Shown here: in pieces, positions 1 through 11,610 of the stretch
Numbering within the stretch: the first letter of the stretch is position 1
Layout of the letters: each line of letters opens with the position of its first letter
NCBI GenBank assembly: GCA_936432065.2
Contig: OW386285.2
Span: 30,993,920-31,057,919, forward strand
Reading direction: 5' to 3'
DNA: 64,000 nucleotides
DNA from: Rutpela maculata
Taxonomy: Eukaryota > Arthropoda > Insecta > Coleoptera > Cerambycidae
Position numbers and translations under genes: made by a program
The notes under the pieces: generated by a model
Databases searched by the model: none
What the model was told of the DNA's origin: nothing
What the model saw: the letters and a program-made list of their open reading frames with translations, nothing else

Positions 1-2538
1 ATGAATAATAAAATCCGGCATAGGCCGATTAAATTTTACAACTTGTTAGAGAGGTGATATTCGGAAACAAATAGATTGCTAATATGTACTTAACTTCGTG
101 AAACAGCTGATTTCCGCATGCATTCGGAGAAATCCCTCTAGCTGGAATCGGTATATCGACATACCTCGTGGCTCCCACGCCCGTACCGAGAAAATGGCTG
201 CAATCCAATCTTGGCTCCTACGTTTAAAGAAAGATTCTTCGTAATCCACCCAGTGACATTAAACAGCAAATTTAAACCATTTATAACGTAGTTCCCAATA
301 ATTATTGCTGGAACGTCGCAACTGTCTCCTCGTAATAACGATTATAACATCTCTTTCGAGTGTGACGGAATTGACTACTATTGATGTGGAAGCCACATGG
401 CTGTCGGCAAGTAGCGACGAAATTAGTCAGTAAAATGTAGCAACCATATTGAAATAGGTACTTCAGTAGTATAAAATTGTTATTCAAAGAGAGCCTAAGT
501 GTAGGTAGTATTTAAACATTATTCAATCATATAAATCTCGAAGCATTGACTGTTAAGAGTCTACGAATCTACGATTTGCTAAACATTTTTAAGAATTTCT
601 ATGAGTTTCTAAGAGTTCTAATAGTTGTAAGAGTTGTGAGAGTTCAAAGAGTTCAATTTGAGAAACCTAAAATAAATGAAACGTTATTAGCTTTGGAGAA
701 ATGGGGTAGAAAATAATTAACTTACGTTCCATCTCCAGTAAAGATATTGAACACTTAATTTTAAATATGACTGCGGGCCATTTGCTGCTTGCTCTACCGC
801 CGCGTAAAACCAAAGAGACCCGCTCACGTCTTGTTTCGGTCGCATCACCGCAGGGCGATCACAGTGCTGCGTCGACCTCGCCACTAACTACCCGAGAAAC
901 TCTACGTCTAGCCTACATTTACAGAAAACTATTTAATAGTTCCATCATTACTACCGAATTTATTATGTGTTGGAACGACTCAACAAAGGTGGCGTTACAA
1001 GTAATATACTGCAATGCATATAATTTTATTTTATTTGTTATTACTTTTACTTAAGTTTAAAGATTGATTTTTTTGAGTTAAAATTACATGTTGCTTAGTA
1101 GTAATGTTTTATTTAATCTTTTCGTAAAGTAATGTTGCGTTGGCATATTTTTTGTTGTTAGAGTATACCTTGTAGTTTTGATGAACACAAACTAACACTT
1201 TTTTACCTCAAATCAGTCGGCAAATACTAAAAGGGAGTTATAAAATATTTATATGATATGCACAAAATAATTTCATCTAATAATAAAATGTTAAATAATC
1301 AAAAACGTTTTATAAAAGAGGTTCATATAAACAAAGGTTAAGTAAACATAAAAATTACTTTAGGTGGAATGAAATTCAGAGATTGAAGATTTCGAATACG
1401 CTTGAGAAAATGGACATAAAATAAACTGAGACTTGGCAAAAATTTTAACAAAAAAAATAATGGGTAAGAAAAAATAAAAAATAAAGAATCAGCAATAATA
1501 TTGTTCCATGAGAAAAATGCGTGTCGAATATGTGTGTCGTTTTCGAAACATCAGCAAAACATTATTTTTATATTCTTATTTATATAATTTTTCAAAAAAC
1601 ACCCTCTAACTGTTCCTTTTCGTAAAAGGCACAGGCGTAGCAGTTATTTTCCAGCAGTATACTGAATAATTGTATTATTTTGCAGATTTCACGAACATTA
1701 CACATATGTAGCAGAAAATCCCAGATAGAAGAATAGAAAACCTAACCAATGCTACAAATGAATTAACACTAGATCAAAACAAGTGATTTTTATTTAAAAA
1801 AGGGTCACAATGTTTGACAATAAAATCATACCTACAACAAATTCCCATACTCATACAAAGTGCTTATACCTAAAAAAATATAAATTATGTAAAAAAAAAT
1901 TGTATAATAAATGTTACTGTCGTTACATTAATTACATAATAGATAGTGTAATAGACGTTTTGTGATATTTATTACTATATATGTGTGTTCGCTTAAGCGA
2001 GTACTTATAATTATATGCATTTAGGTTAGTACTGACTGATATTCCACTTTACCTATCAATGTATATTGTATATTAATTCAAGCCTCGGGAATTTTATCTC
2101 TGTGACCTCAAAAGGTCGGCTCTGGGTCAGCGTGGAAAGATTTGTATGCAAGTATGACACAATATATCTTACCTTGTATTTTTTGTTAGAAAATTCCGTA
2201 ACATCCAAAGTTAATATGGTCAGTTTATTTTAAACACGCACTCGAAGAGAAGGTATTGATGGATTGAGCCAGCACACACATATGTATTTTCCACTACCAT
2301 AAAGTAACACACACACATGTATTTTTTACGACCTATAACGAATATAAAAGTATATTATTTATATTGTCAGGCAGTAATTATAGTTTATGCCAAATTTATT
2401 TGAAACAGCCAGTAACTCACGTTTAATATTACTCGGAAATAAATATCATTAAAATCGTTAAACAAAGTTGTGTTGAAAGAAATCACATTGCACCTGGAAA
2501 CAAAGCAAACAGCAATGTCAGCAGGAAGTGGTATCTTT
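1..2538. other. Unassigned AT-rich DNA with a small GC-richer island
   Basis: No recognisable gene. A GC-richer island at about 770-930 carries a 95-codon open frame on the plus strand (767-1054) whose first half is rich in R, S, T and P and whose second half runs into AT-rich DNA. I see no domain, no homologue and no convincing splice pair, so it is not called as a gene, although a 5' exon or UTR of an unseen gene cannot be excluded. Positions 594-660 hold a decayed purine-rich short repeat built on AAGAGTT. Confidence 0.4.
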
Positions 2539-2539
2539 T

Positions 2540-2803
2540 GTAACTATGGTGCAATGCTGAAACAGCAAGAATGATAGCTGGGAAATATTCGATTTTGAAC
2601 AGGCAGTTGGATTTTGGTTTTTGGGGCAGCTAGTTGCTGACAGGCATGTGGCTCAACTCCCCTCCTAGGGGGTGACCTCTCAGAGGGTAACTCATGTAAG
2701 TAAAAGTCATTTTGTTTTGTTCTATTTTGTGTTGTTGTATTGTTATCTAATAAACCTGTACCTTGTTGTTCCTTACTACCATGTTTCATTTGTAAACTAT
2801 TCA
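2540..2803 (+). repeat. Possible solo LTR
   Basis: The block starts TGTAACTATGG and ends AAACTATTCA, so it has TG...CA termini. It contains a late AATAAA signal (in CTAATAAACCTG) followed by a T/G-rich stretch, the usual order in an LTR (U3, polyadenylation signal, R/U5). It is more GC-balanced than the flanks. No second LTR, primer-binding site or internal region is adjacent, and I could not find a matching target-site duplication. An 86-codon minus-strand frame across it is most likely fortuitous. The call is tentative. Confidence 0.25.
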
Positions 2804-3250
2804 CTCAATAATTAAATTAAACCCTCTCATATGCCAAGCGAGTTAAAGCGACAAGGATATCCCCGGGCAACGAGGTAGTATGGGGACGTCGCGCTTTTGG
2901 TCAATAAACGAGTCAGCCAACCCTAAATGGGGTTTGGCTCGTGACAATATTTCGCAGCCTGAAAAGCACGAGACATTTTTGTATACCGTCGACTCTGTTT
3001 AATTTCATACTAGGTTTGTAGATCCTTACATAGTTATGGCTAGATTTGTACTGGGCAATTGCGAAGCTGCGATCTCAGATCCTTTCCGTTTATTAATTGT
3101 TGATGCAAATGTCCAGAATTAGCACAGTGTAGGTATAAGTTAAAGGGATTTTGTCAAAGCAATGTTTCACAATTTCGGCGGCGTCACCTAATTAAAGGAG
3201 ATAATAAAAAACCGCATTAGTAAAAAACATATAAAAGTACCGCCGTACAC

Positions 3251-3404
3251 TGTTCAGACGATCCAACTTGATGAAACCAACCTTGTCGGTACGATTTGAA
3301 GATTGCTGGAATTACAACAGACCAGCTCACTTTTACGAATGAGTTCAAAGAATGCTGACAATGTTGGCTCGAGAAAGTTGTATCATCTGTAGAACCCTTA
3401 ATGT
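3251..3404. repeat. ~155-bp palindromic repeat, copy 1
   Basis: The outer ends (TGTTCAGACGATCC and the complement of ATCATCTGTAGAA) form one inverted pair, and the inner part (CCTTGTCGGTACGATTTGAA against TTCAAAGAATGCTGACAATG) forms the rest of a hairpin with a TTTTACGAATG core. A clear second copy lies at 42935-43088. Length and symmetry suit a palindromic MITE. No superfamily is assigned. Confidence 0.6.
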
Positions 3405-3528
3405 TGACACTCGGTCAGGGTCGAATGCCTTCAACACTGCAATTGTAAAAGAATCAAGTCCTTAAGTCAGTACGTGAAACCAATATAGTAGATTTCCGAT
3501 AAAAGTACCGCCAATAAAAGTAGATTAT

Positions 3529-4088
3529 TACTTCCACATCCAGTGGAAGTACAGTAACGCCAAAAACATTTTTGACGATTACTCTGGAATCGTTTAAGAT
3601 GTTGACTTGAAATTTGGTGCACGTATGTATTTTAAGGAGATCTGGAACTAGATTATATTTTGATCTTATTCAGATGAAAAATTGGGCGGTAAATGGTAAA
3701 TCAAGCAATTAAGAGTCCCTAAAATAGGTGTTTAGTATATATAAGAGAAGCTAAGGTCTCAAAAATTTTTTTGGCGTTAGCCACCCCCATTACCACTCCC
3801 ATCCCATTATTAAAGGGAGTGAGAATAATAGTGATTTAGTGTGTCTACAAGAACCAAAGGCTTCAAACATTTTTTTTACTTCATCCACTCCCCTTCCACC
3901 ACTCCCGTCCACACTACCGATGTGGCATATCGTTTTATGAGTTCTTGGAGTAGGCGATTTCAAATATTATATTATTAAAGTTCTATAAACAATTATTTCC
4001 ACATAGTAAAGTGCAAATTTTTTTCGATGTGAGAGACTTGGATAGAACATCAGGATGTGGAAGTAGTGATTCCTTAGACAGCGGTTTT
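3529..4088 (-). mobile_element. HINE-like repeat family, copy A
   Basis: Family layout in the plus sense: a 5' end AAAACCGCTGCCCAAGGAA; then ACTTCCACATCCAG; a G-rich GGGGTGG segment; the phrase CTTCTCTTGTATATAC; AAGTACATACGTG; a variable CAGACAGACCGA microsatellite; and a 3' end CTTCCACTGGATGTGGAAGT, which is a short hairpin and the inverse of the 5' motif. This copy is inverted, with the hairpin end at 3530 and the AAAACCGC end at 4088, and it lacks the microsatellite. The 5' inverted motif, internal microsatellite and 3' stem-loop match the known plan of Helentron-associated interspersed elements. That class is inferred from structure. Confidence 0.7.
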
Positions 4089-6477
4089 AACACTTTAAAA
4101 TGAAATAAAATTCACTGTATCACGTTGTGCAGTATGCACATTTGTGATGCACACGGTATATGGCAGTTTTATGCCATTAATGCTTAACTTCGTTTGTTAT
4201 GTATGAATTAATATTACATGAAAATGGTTTATTTTACCGCAGCTTATTGCGTTCTTATATTTAATTATTATAAAAATAAACATAATAAACACGCCACAAA
4301 TATTAAACAGAACAGGAAGTTATGTGATTCAAAATTGTTTTTTATTTATTAGATATGCATTACATGTTTTTGTAAGGATCACTACCGTTTTTAGGTTAAA
4401 TTTATCACCAAAAATACATTGTAGCTGGCAATGATGAATATTTCGTCGTTTTTCTGAATGTTTCAGTATGTGTTTGCAGAATAACATTATGTCTAGATGT
4501 GAGCCGTCTCTGGCGCCGAGATAAATCTCATGAGCCTTGTATATTATGTTAAATAATCAAATTAATAAAATATTTATTTATTTATAATAAATATTCAATT
4601 TGAATAAAAGAAGAATATTGACAAGGAATATAATCACCTTGCTTGATAATACAGCCACATAATCTACCTCAACAAACTTAATTTTAAAATTTAGCATTTT
4701 ACTAAATTTATTAAGCGTAAAAATGTAGGGAAACAAATTAAACTCGAGAAAACTAATTATAATTGTAATTACTTAGGTTTAAAAATTACACTAAATAATT
4801 TATCTTAACCCAAAGTAATTAACCGTTATAAAATAGTATTACGAGCATTTCAAATTAGATATTTTACGTTTTCATTCTTATTGATCACACTAACCTTGAT
4901 CCTCGTTGGCGTCAAATAATATAATAAAGACACATCAGAATCAAAATGTTTAGATTTGCGCAACACACAGATATATGTTGAGAATTGATTTTTTTTGCCA
5001 ACAAGGCCAACTGGCGTTATAGGTAAAGGCCATAAATGTAGAAGAAGAAGAAGACGAAGAAGAAGAATAGATTTTTTTGAAACGTTAAAGTTTTTATATT
5101 TGTAGTCAAAATATAAAAAAATGTGAATACAAAATTGTAGTAAATTACCCACTAGTGTTGTGAAAGTATAATTTCTCTCTACCAAGGTTGAGGTCACTTT
5201 TATATCAGCTTCAAAAAAATCAAAGTAGAACCTCAATTCGATTCGTAGTAGGAGAGCAAGCGACAAAAATGTATGTTCATGGATTAATAGGGAATCTAGA
5301 GTTCGCTACAATACATTTTAAAGGAAGGGGTGTCGACCAAAGGGTATACAAAAATTAAAAACAGATTCTTTCGTAAAATTTTCTGCCACATTCGATTTTC
5401 GAGTTCATCACAGTATCTCGTGCGCTATTAGAGATATTCCCAATTTTATGAATCAAATGAAGTTAACAAGAGTGCGGTACTCTATGCGGGTACACATATT
5501 GTTATTTTCTTATTTTACAACTAAACTGCGTATTTAAACTTTTCTTCATAGTTGAAAGAACTTTACTAAATAAAATTTTCAATAAAAATGTAAAAAAGGT
5601 AGTTTACTTGAAGTCGATTTCATATTTTCTAATTTTTAGAACACCCTGCATAATTTATCTTGTTTGGCAATTGTTCATGACTTCCAAAGGCAAGCAAAAC
5701 TTTTCATAAAGAATGAATTTTCCTCTGCAAATCAAGAATAAGAAGGTTTACAAGAGTGTGGTACCCCATCCGGAGACACACTGTATGTTAATTATAAATA
5801 AAATGATGTTACTAATGAAGAATATAGTAATAAGTTAATATAAAAACATAAAATATAATAATGGTATGTAGGTAGAAATAATTTATTTCTACCTATATAC
5901 CTCACTTACCTTTGACCTTTCTCCCTTTGCGGCGTTAAAAATCCCTTAAAAATAATCAAAGTATAAAAAAAAATATTACGTCGAATTGTTTGTTATAAAA
6001 TGCTCTATAAAAAAGCCCTGATGTATTATTTTCATAAAATTAATAGAAAAAAGTTATTAACAATAATTGTTCTTCATCTCCTAAATTTTCATTAATTTTT
6101 GCTTCTTAATTATCGAAGTTGCAATAAAAAGTTGTTAGACAATATTATTATCTACAAGAGGCTCAAGATCGCGGCCAAGTGGGTACACCCCCGACCCCGA
6201 AAATTCAAATTTAAACTTATGTTGGACCCCCCACATAATAAAAACATAAAATCACATCCTATCTAAAATGCACGGTCGAATCCCCAATTGATTGGACTAA
6301 TAGTGTTTAAACATTCTTCTGTGCAAAAGTTCGATTGACATAAAAAATAAAATTGGTCGTACAATCAGGCCTGTCGAGAGGAGGGTTAAGGGCCCGATTG
6401 AGGGGCCCGGGTTTATGTGGGGGGGGGAGGGTTGATTTTCAAATGAAAATTTGTATCATACATTTTTTCTTAGCCTT
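4089..6477. other. Unassigned AT-rich DNA
   Basis: No gene or clear element. It contains an impure GAA microsatellite (about 5039-5069), which explains the leucine run in a 138-codon minus-strand frame at 4850-5266. A short hairpin, GGTAGAAATAATTTATTTCTACC-like, lies at about 5869-5899. Confidence 0.4.
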
Positions 6478-6666
6478 TTAAAGAATTTTCGAATTCTCTT
6501 CCTCGTCGCTTATTAAAAATGTTTTTCGATGTTTCTGCCCCCTGCTTATCAAAAGGTGATTTTCGGATTTCTGTCCCCCGCTCTTCAAAAGTGTTTTTCG
6601 AATTCTCCCCCCGTTCTTCACCCCACCCCCTTCCCGGTCATTAATTTTCAAAATTTTTCTCCCCAT
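6478..6666 (-). repeat. Minisatellite, about 36-bp period
   Basis: About four degenerate units repeat with a period near 36 bp, built on TTATCAAAAGGTGTTTTTCG followed by a C-rich TTCTGCCCCC. Because the period is a multiple of three, the minus strand stays open for 62 codons with a 12-residue periodicity. I read that as a by-product of the repeat, not as a gene. Confidence 0.6.
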
Positions 6667-7129
6667 ATTTTCTCTGCGTACAATGGTTCAGTTCATGACC
6701 TATCATATCTACAACTTCATCTAATAATAAATTATCTTTAGCTCTTCTTAAAATTTGCGCTTGTCTATTAAAAGAGTTGACTGAGTTGAATTTCCTATTT
6801 CCCTTGAATCCATGTTTGTCGCACAAAAGCACATCTTTTTATTGATAGTGTAAATAAACATTGTTGTTTTTGTTCGCAATGAAAGTATTTCAGTTATATT
6901 TAGACGGCTTTTCATATAAAACACTCGCTTATTGGACCTCCGCTACTAAAAAATAAGTATTTATTCTGTGTCTAATGTTATTGAATAAATATGAGTTTTT
7001 GTATTAGACGCCTCTTTTAAAAAATCAAAAGCCTTCTTCATTACACTTTATAATATCTCGGCGCAGGTCAAAAAAATTCGTATACCCCCAAACTTTTGCG
7101 CTACAGCCAAAAACAACCCCGAAAACAGG

Positions 7130-7860
7130 GTAAAACCGTCCCATACATCAGGATTCAATGAATGGATGTAAATGAATGGTGAAAAACATGGGAAGGGAAA
7201 ATGTTTTATATTCACCAGTCACTTACTTGAACATTGACTGGAAAACTACCCTTATAATATGCTGAAAACTCCCCCTGTATAAGCATAGAGTATATAAATG
7301 CCAACAAATCGCGAGAAATGTTAAAGTTTTTATAGATTGGAATATAGTACATGAATCTTACGCGTGTCTCAAAACCACCTATATAACAGGGTGGAAACCA
7401 CCCTTATATGCAAATAGACTGCGTGAATACCAATAGATTTTGGGAAATGGAGGAGTTTTCGATGTTTTAATTCCAGAATAGAATCTCGGGTGACTCTGTT
7501 CTACCTTATTCTTAGTCGGTACAAAAACTATCCCTATAATAGGGTGGAAACCATCCTCATTACAGAATAAAGCACAAATGCCAATAAATCACGGGAAATA
7601 ACTTTTTTATAGTTTAAGTACAGAACATGAATCTGGAGTGACTCCCAGGGCACCTCGCTTACTCGTGACCCAAAACCTCTTCTATAAAGGGTGGTAGTCA
7701 CCCTTATATAAGAATAAATTGCATGAATACCAATAAATCGTGGGAAATGTTGGAGTTTTCATTGTTTCAGTTCCAGAATAGATTCTTGAGTAACGTTGAT
7801 CTACCATATTCTCACTTGGTACCCAAAATCATCCCTAAAAAACCACATCTACATAATAAA
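7130..7860. repeat. Degenerate tandem repeat, ~150-bp period
   Basis: The phrase CCAATAAATCGTGGGAAAT recurs at about 7301, 7430, 7581 and 7730, and GGGTGGAAACCACCCTTATA recurs in step with it. The spacings are about 129, 151 and 149 bp. Roughly four to five diverged units are present. The unit contains its own small hairpin (GGGTGG/CCACCC). The array runs directly into the snapback structure at 7895, so it may be part of the same element. Confidence 0.65.
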
Positions 7861-7894
7861 ATGTACATATGCCAGTTTTTCAATTTCTCTTCTC

Positions 7895-8323
7895 AGAATA
7901 CCTTTTTTTTTTTCATTTTCAAATGATCTCCTCACTGGCTCTCTTTCATGTTTTTCGTGCGTGTGTCTTTTCATAGACCAACAGTAGTCGGCCACCATGT
8001 TGATATCCCACCTTCCTTGACACCGCTTCTCCATCTCCGAAATATCCTGGTGAAAGCGTTCGCTTCGCTCTTCATTGTATTCACCCAAATTTTCTGGATG
8101 GCGGACAAATGTTGGTACTGTTGGTTCATAAAAATAGACACACACGAAGAACACAATAGAGAGCTAATGAGAAGATCATTTGAAAATAAGAAAAAAGGTA
8201 TTCTAAAAAAATGTTCATATTCAGTCAAGCTGCATTTATTGCACGAAAAGGTTAATGCAGCTTGACTGAAGAATATGAACATTTTTTTAATTTTTTTTCC
8301 TAGAATACCTTTTTTCTTTTCAA
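7895..8323. repeat. Chained snapback repeat enclosing a coding fragment
   Basis: The left arm at about 7895-7986 (AGAATACC ... GACCAACAGT) is inverted at about 8115-8214 (ACTGTTGGTT ... GGTATTCT), enclosing a ~130-bp loop. The right arm end is used again: 8187-8323 is a second hairpin (GAATATGAACAT/ATGTTCATATTC and AGTCAAGCTGCA/TGCAGCTTGACT) that ends with another AGAATACC block. The order is therefore arm, inverted arm, arm, which suggests repeated template switching or a Foldback-like element. Confidence 0.7.
7938..8103 (-). pseudogene. Fragment of 'FHQD' orphan family, C-terminal part
   Basis: A minus-strand frame of 101 codons ending at 7849 contains HPENLGEYNEERSERFHQDI, then MEKRCQGRW, then MVADYCWSMKR and KHERE. 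This is the conserved C-terminal segment of a multi-copy arthropod protein family of unknown function; its usual pattern is PENLG..S.EHGERFHQDI, ME.RYQGRW, ADYCW. The residues upstream and downstream are not of the family, so only some 50-55 codons survive from a protein I expect to be several hundred residues long. The fragment sits mainly in the loop of the snapback repeat, with its C-terminal codons extending into one arm. A much longer copy lies at 41071-42742. It is a fragment, not a gene. Confidence 0.65.
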
Positions 8324-9106
8324 TTCCTAACAATATTTTCCTCCGTCATTTCTATATTAAGTTTTTCCAGTGATCACCCTGTACTTTTTCACTAAAAGTA
8401 TAGTCGGTCTTTTCGTTACCGGTTCATTAACTTTCCAAATATTATTATCTTTCGCCACATTTTTCTCGTTAATTACTTTTTCAAGGGTGTCCACTCTGTC
8501 CACTGTCCACCTTGTATAAGTATTTCTCACTAAAAATATATCCCATTTCTTCGTTGATATTAATGTCAACTTCTACCGACTAATATCTAAGAAGACCGAT
8601 ACCTCAAAATCCACGATAATTTGCATAATGGTATACTGAGTGGCCACTGGTCAATGTACGCCCCCAATTTTTTTATTGTTTTTGAATTTAAAAATGTAGT
8701 TTTCGGTAAACATAAATTAGACAAAAGTGAGCTACTTTTAGACTCAACAGGTATGAAAATATCACTTCTGGCTGAACCGGAAGTGATATAATTTTTTTTT
8801 TTTTTTTTAATAGAATGACTATATTTTTTGATAGTTTCTTATTAAGCATGAAATTCTAAGTACAACGTTATCTTCCAATTTAAATAAGTCAGATGAACGC
8901 GACGTAAGGAATATTAAATAGGCTATGGAAATTATATTAATAAGGTTGGAGACTTATCTAAAATAGTTATCTGAAATACTGACAGGTACGACTATTTTTC
9001 GGTTTTTCTCAAAAGATGGAATTTCATTTTCATTTCCATAGGGGTCCTATGGAATTTTTTTTAATGAAATCGTGTTATTTTCTCTTTAATCCAGGCGTTT
9101 TAGTTG
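8324..9106. other. Unassigned DNA with a short hairpin and a T-run
   Basis: A compact hairpin (ATATCACTTC ... GGAAGTGATAT) at about 8759-8789 is followed by about twenty T residues (8790-8810). It has the look of a terminator, but in this context a MITE end or simple-sequence tail is as likely. Nothing else is recognised. Confidence 0.35.
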
Positions 9107-10345
9107 TAAAATTGACCTCTGTGCTAAATTCGTGCTCTACGAATTTTTTTTCTTTATTATGTTTATATGGACGTCTTGAATAACACTTGGTAGTTACGCC
9201 ACGAAACACGTGGAGGATTTCGTGAAAACCGCGTCGGAAGGTCGCGAGAACCGCGAATTCGCGATTAACTCAGTTTTTATGGCCCAAACGGGAACAACAC
9301 CTATTATAAAAGTTGTACATCCGTAAATTATCTACTAAGGTTCTATACATTTTTTTCGTATGCCTAACCGTTTTGGAAATACGACGCGGACTAATTGAAA
9401 AATGCAATTATTTCCACCAAACCTCTTTCGCACCACATATTTCGCAATTATCTTGCTTTCTATGTCTCAGAATGGAAATTAAATATTATCAAGTTCAAAC
9501 CTGGTTGGGAAAAGACATTGATCCTGAGCAGTGGGGCTGGATTAGGAATGATATTTTGCAGCCAGTACCAACGCAGTTACCACCAGCACCAGAAATATTG
9601 TTAAATTCAATTTTTTGCAACTGTACGAAGGGTTGTGCAGGAAAATGTAGCTGTAGCAAAGTAGGACTGAATTGTTCAACATCTTGTGGCCATTGCCACG
9701 GTCACTCCTGCTTGAATACCGCACCTATAATTGCTGTGAATGATGAAATGGGCGACGTAGAATCTTATCAGAATGAAAGTAATGACATCGATTTGTCATT
9801 GGACGATAACGTTTTAGATACCGAAGGAGTCGGAAACTAATTTAAGATCCGGCATGGATTGGGCCTCCTGGGGAATCATGTAAATAAAAGCGCGCCGAGC
9901 ATTCTACCTCTAGGGTGGTGCGGAAACGAATGCATTTTTTGACTCATTCACTGTAAATAAATGTAAATAAAATCTATGAGACATTCTGGTAGAGAATAAA
10001 GATCACTGGGCTCTATAACAGTAATATTTAATTTTCATTCAGAGACATAGAAAGCAAGATAATTGCGAAATATGTGGTGCGAAAGAGGTTTGGCGGAACT
10101 AAATGCACTTCGCGTCATATCTCCAAAACGGGTAGGTGCACGAAAAAAATGTATAGCACCTTTTATAATAGGTGTTGTTCCCGTTAATCGCGAATCAGCG
10201 GTTTCCGCGACCTTCCGACGCGATTTTCAAGAAATCCTCCAGGTGTATCTTGGCGTAACTACCACGTGTTATTCAAGACGTCCAAATAAACACAATAAAA
10301 TTTTTTTCGTAGGGCACGATTTTGGCAGCAAAAGTCTAATTCGCC
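9107..10345. repeat. Inverted repeat enclosing a CXC-domain fragment
   Basis: The left arm, about 9107-9478, is found inverted at about 10032-10345. Matching pieces include GACGTCTTGAATAACACTTG (9172) against CACGTGTTATTCAAGACGTC (near 10263), GGAACAACACC against GGTGTTGTTCC, and GCAATTATCTTGCTTTCTAT against ATAGAAAGCAAGATAATTGC. The ~550-bp loop carries the CXC coding fragment and its 3' flank. The arms hold open frames on both sides, including a 112-codon one at 10063-10401, which are shadows of the repeat. Confidence 0.75.
9472..9840 (+). pseudogene. C-terminal fragment of CXC (tesmin/TSO1-like) family
   Basis: From 9472 to the TAA at 9838-9840 the frame reads YYQVQTWLGKDIDPEQWGW, then LPPAPEILL, then a cysteine cluster of the form CxCxxxCxxxCxCx6CxxxCxxCx4C (about 9616-9711), then an acidic tail ending EGVGN. 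YYQVQ.WLG, WGW and the CXC cluster are the conserved C-terminus of a multi-copy arthropod family with a tesmin/TSO1-like CXC motif; such motifs bind zinc and in some proteins DNA. The N-terminal bulk of the family is absent. Upstream codons (9313-9471) belong to the inverted-repeat arm, so the visible ATG at 9313 is not the real start. AATAAA signals follow near 9955-9970 and 9996. It is probably a dead fragment carried within a snapback repeat. Confidence 0.65.
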
Positions 10346-10574
10346 TAGAGTATTTATTAATCAGAAATAATGATTCAAAAACTTTAATTTTTGGCCTTTA
10401 ACGATTTCTTAACGATATCCCTCGTAATAATAAAAGTATTTTTAGAAAGTAAAATGTAAAATTAAACAAGAAGTAATTTTAATAAAGCGTAACAACCAGG
10501 GATAAATAAAATAACAAAATTATTTAAAACCTAAATTATAATAAACCATCACAAAAATTGACCGTTTTGATTAA

Positions 10575-11100
10575 TACACAAGAGTAGCGGACTTATTGTT
10601 GCACGTCTAATATTCTGTAGTTGTTGAGGTGTTATCTCTTTTCCAGGTCTTGCCTTGTGATTGGAGCAGTCGCGTAGACTCTATTCTTCAAATGCGCCCA
10701 AATCGACTGGGGTTAAGTCGGTCAAGCCATGTGACTGGGCCATTGGTCCCAATCCAACGATCTGAAGAGAATTCATTTGGGTAATCCCTAAAAATAATAG
10801 TATTGTGTAGTCCAAGCCCGTCTTGTTGGAAGTAAACCGTCAATATTGGTATTGGCAATTTGAAAAATCTGTGGAATTATTATATTTTAGAGAAATTCTA
10901 AATATCTTAGTTCAGTTAGATTTTCGTCAAACATTATTGGACCTATAATATGGTTGCCCAGTACGCCTAATCAAACATTGAAGCCAAACCGCTGCCGAAT
11001 CCGCCCCTGTTTCATAATATGAGGATTTTCAATTGCCCAATATCGAACGTTATTCCGACTAAATAAGCCAATGTCTGTAAATCTCTATTCATTAGAGAAC
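10575..11100 (-). pseudogene. IS630/Tc1-mariner-type transposase, broken
   Basis: Reading the minus strand from 11099 gives FSNE, a stop, RFTDIGLFSRNN, then YWAIENP, FGFNV, a stop, LGVLGNHIIGP, then LTELRYLEFL, a stop, and after a frame change FQQDGLGLHN, RWIGTNGPV and finally LKNRVY. The order FSDE, NVW.G..G..IGP, LT...YL.FL, FQQDGA..H, RWIGR.GP, LKN.VY is that of the C-terminal half of mariner-related DDE transposases. FSNE and FQQDG mark the places where the two central catalytic acidic residues lie; the first D appears to be replaced by N. At least three stops and one frameshift make it inactive. The N-terminal DNA-binding part and the terminal inverted repeats were not found. Confidence 0.75.
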
Positions 11101-11610
11101 AAAATATTTTTGATAAAATTCTAATTTCTTAGTTGTAACCAATAGTACAGTACCTAGAGGTAAAAAATATGCAAGACTTCGGAATAATGTCATATTGAAC
11201 GGATTTCGTTCATTTTTGGCAGTATAATAGTAAATGCTTCGCAGAAAAGTTTATATATTGTGCGGGCGCTTGCTAATTTATAAGGGGTGGATGCCACCCC
11301 CTCTCAGGGGGTGGCACTTAAAAAAATATATATTTATTGGAGCTGAAGTAGAATCAAATTTTAAGAAGAAAAGGTTCTATGCAATTTTTCACATAAATTG
11401 ATAGTTTCTAAGTTATAACGACTTCAAAATTGCGATTTTAGCTTAAAAAAAAGGTATTTCCAAACGGCTTTCGTCAAGTATCTCGAAAAGTATTACTTAT
11501 TCGAAAAATGTTACAGACCAATTACAGAAAGTACAAACTGGGAATTAATTATACTTTTTGTTTATTGATGTAGGATTAATAATTTCGGAGATATTTAAGT
11601 TTACATTAAT
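11101..11610. other. Unassigned DNA before a large palindrome
   Basis: AT-rich. A GC-rich double hairpin (GGGGTGGATGCCACCCC and a further GGGGGTGGC) lies at about 11283-11320. No coding signal is seen. Confidence 0.35.

Noticed and set aside
767..1054. 95-codon plus-strand open frame
   Set aside because: No motif, no supported splice sites, and composition changes half-way through the frame; kept only as a note in the unassigned region.
2544..2804. 86-codon minus-strand frame
   Set aside because: It lies across the LTR-like block, and the opposite strand has the TG...CA ends and AATAAA signal; no protein family recognised.
4850..5266. 138-codon minus-strand frame with a leucine-rich stretch
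   Set aside because: The leucine run is the translation of a GAA/TTC microsatellite; the rest lacks any pattern.
8759..8810. Hairpin plus T-run as an intrinsic terminator
   Set aside because: Bacterial-type terminators are not expected in this eukaryotic context, and no transcription unit ends here.
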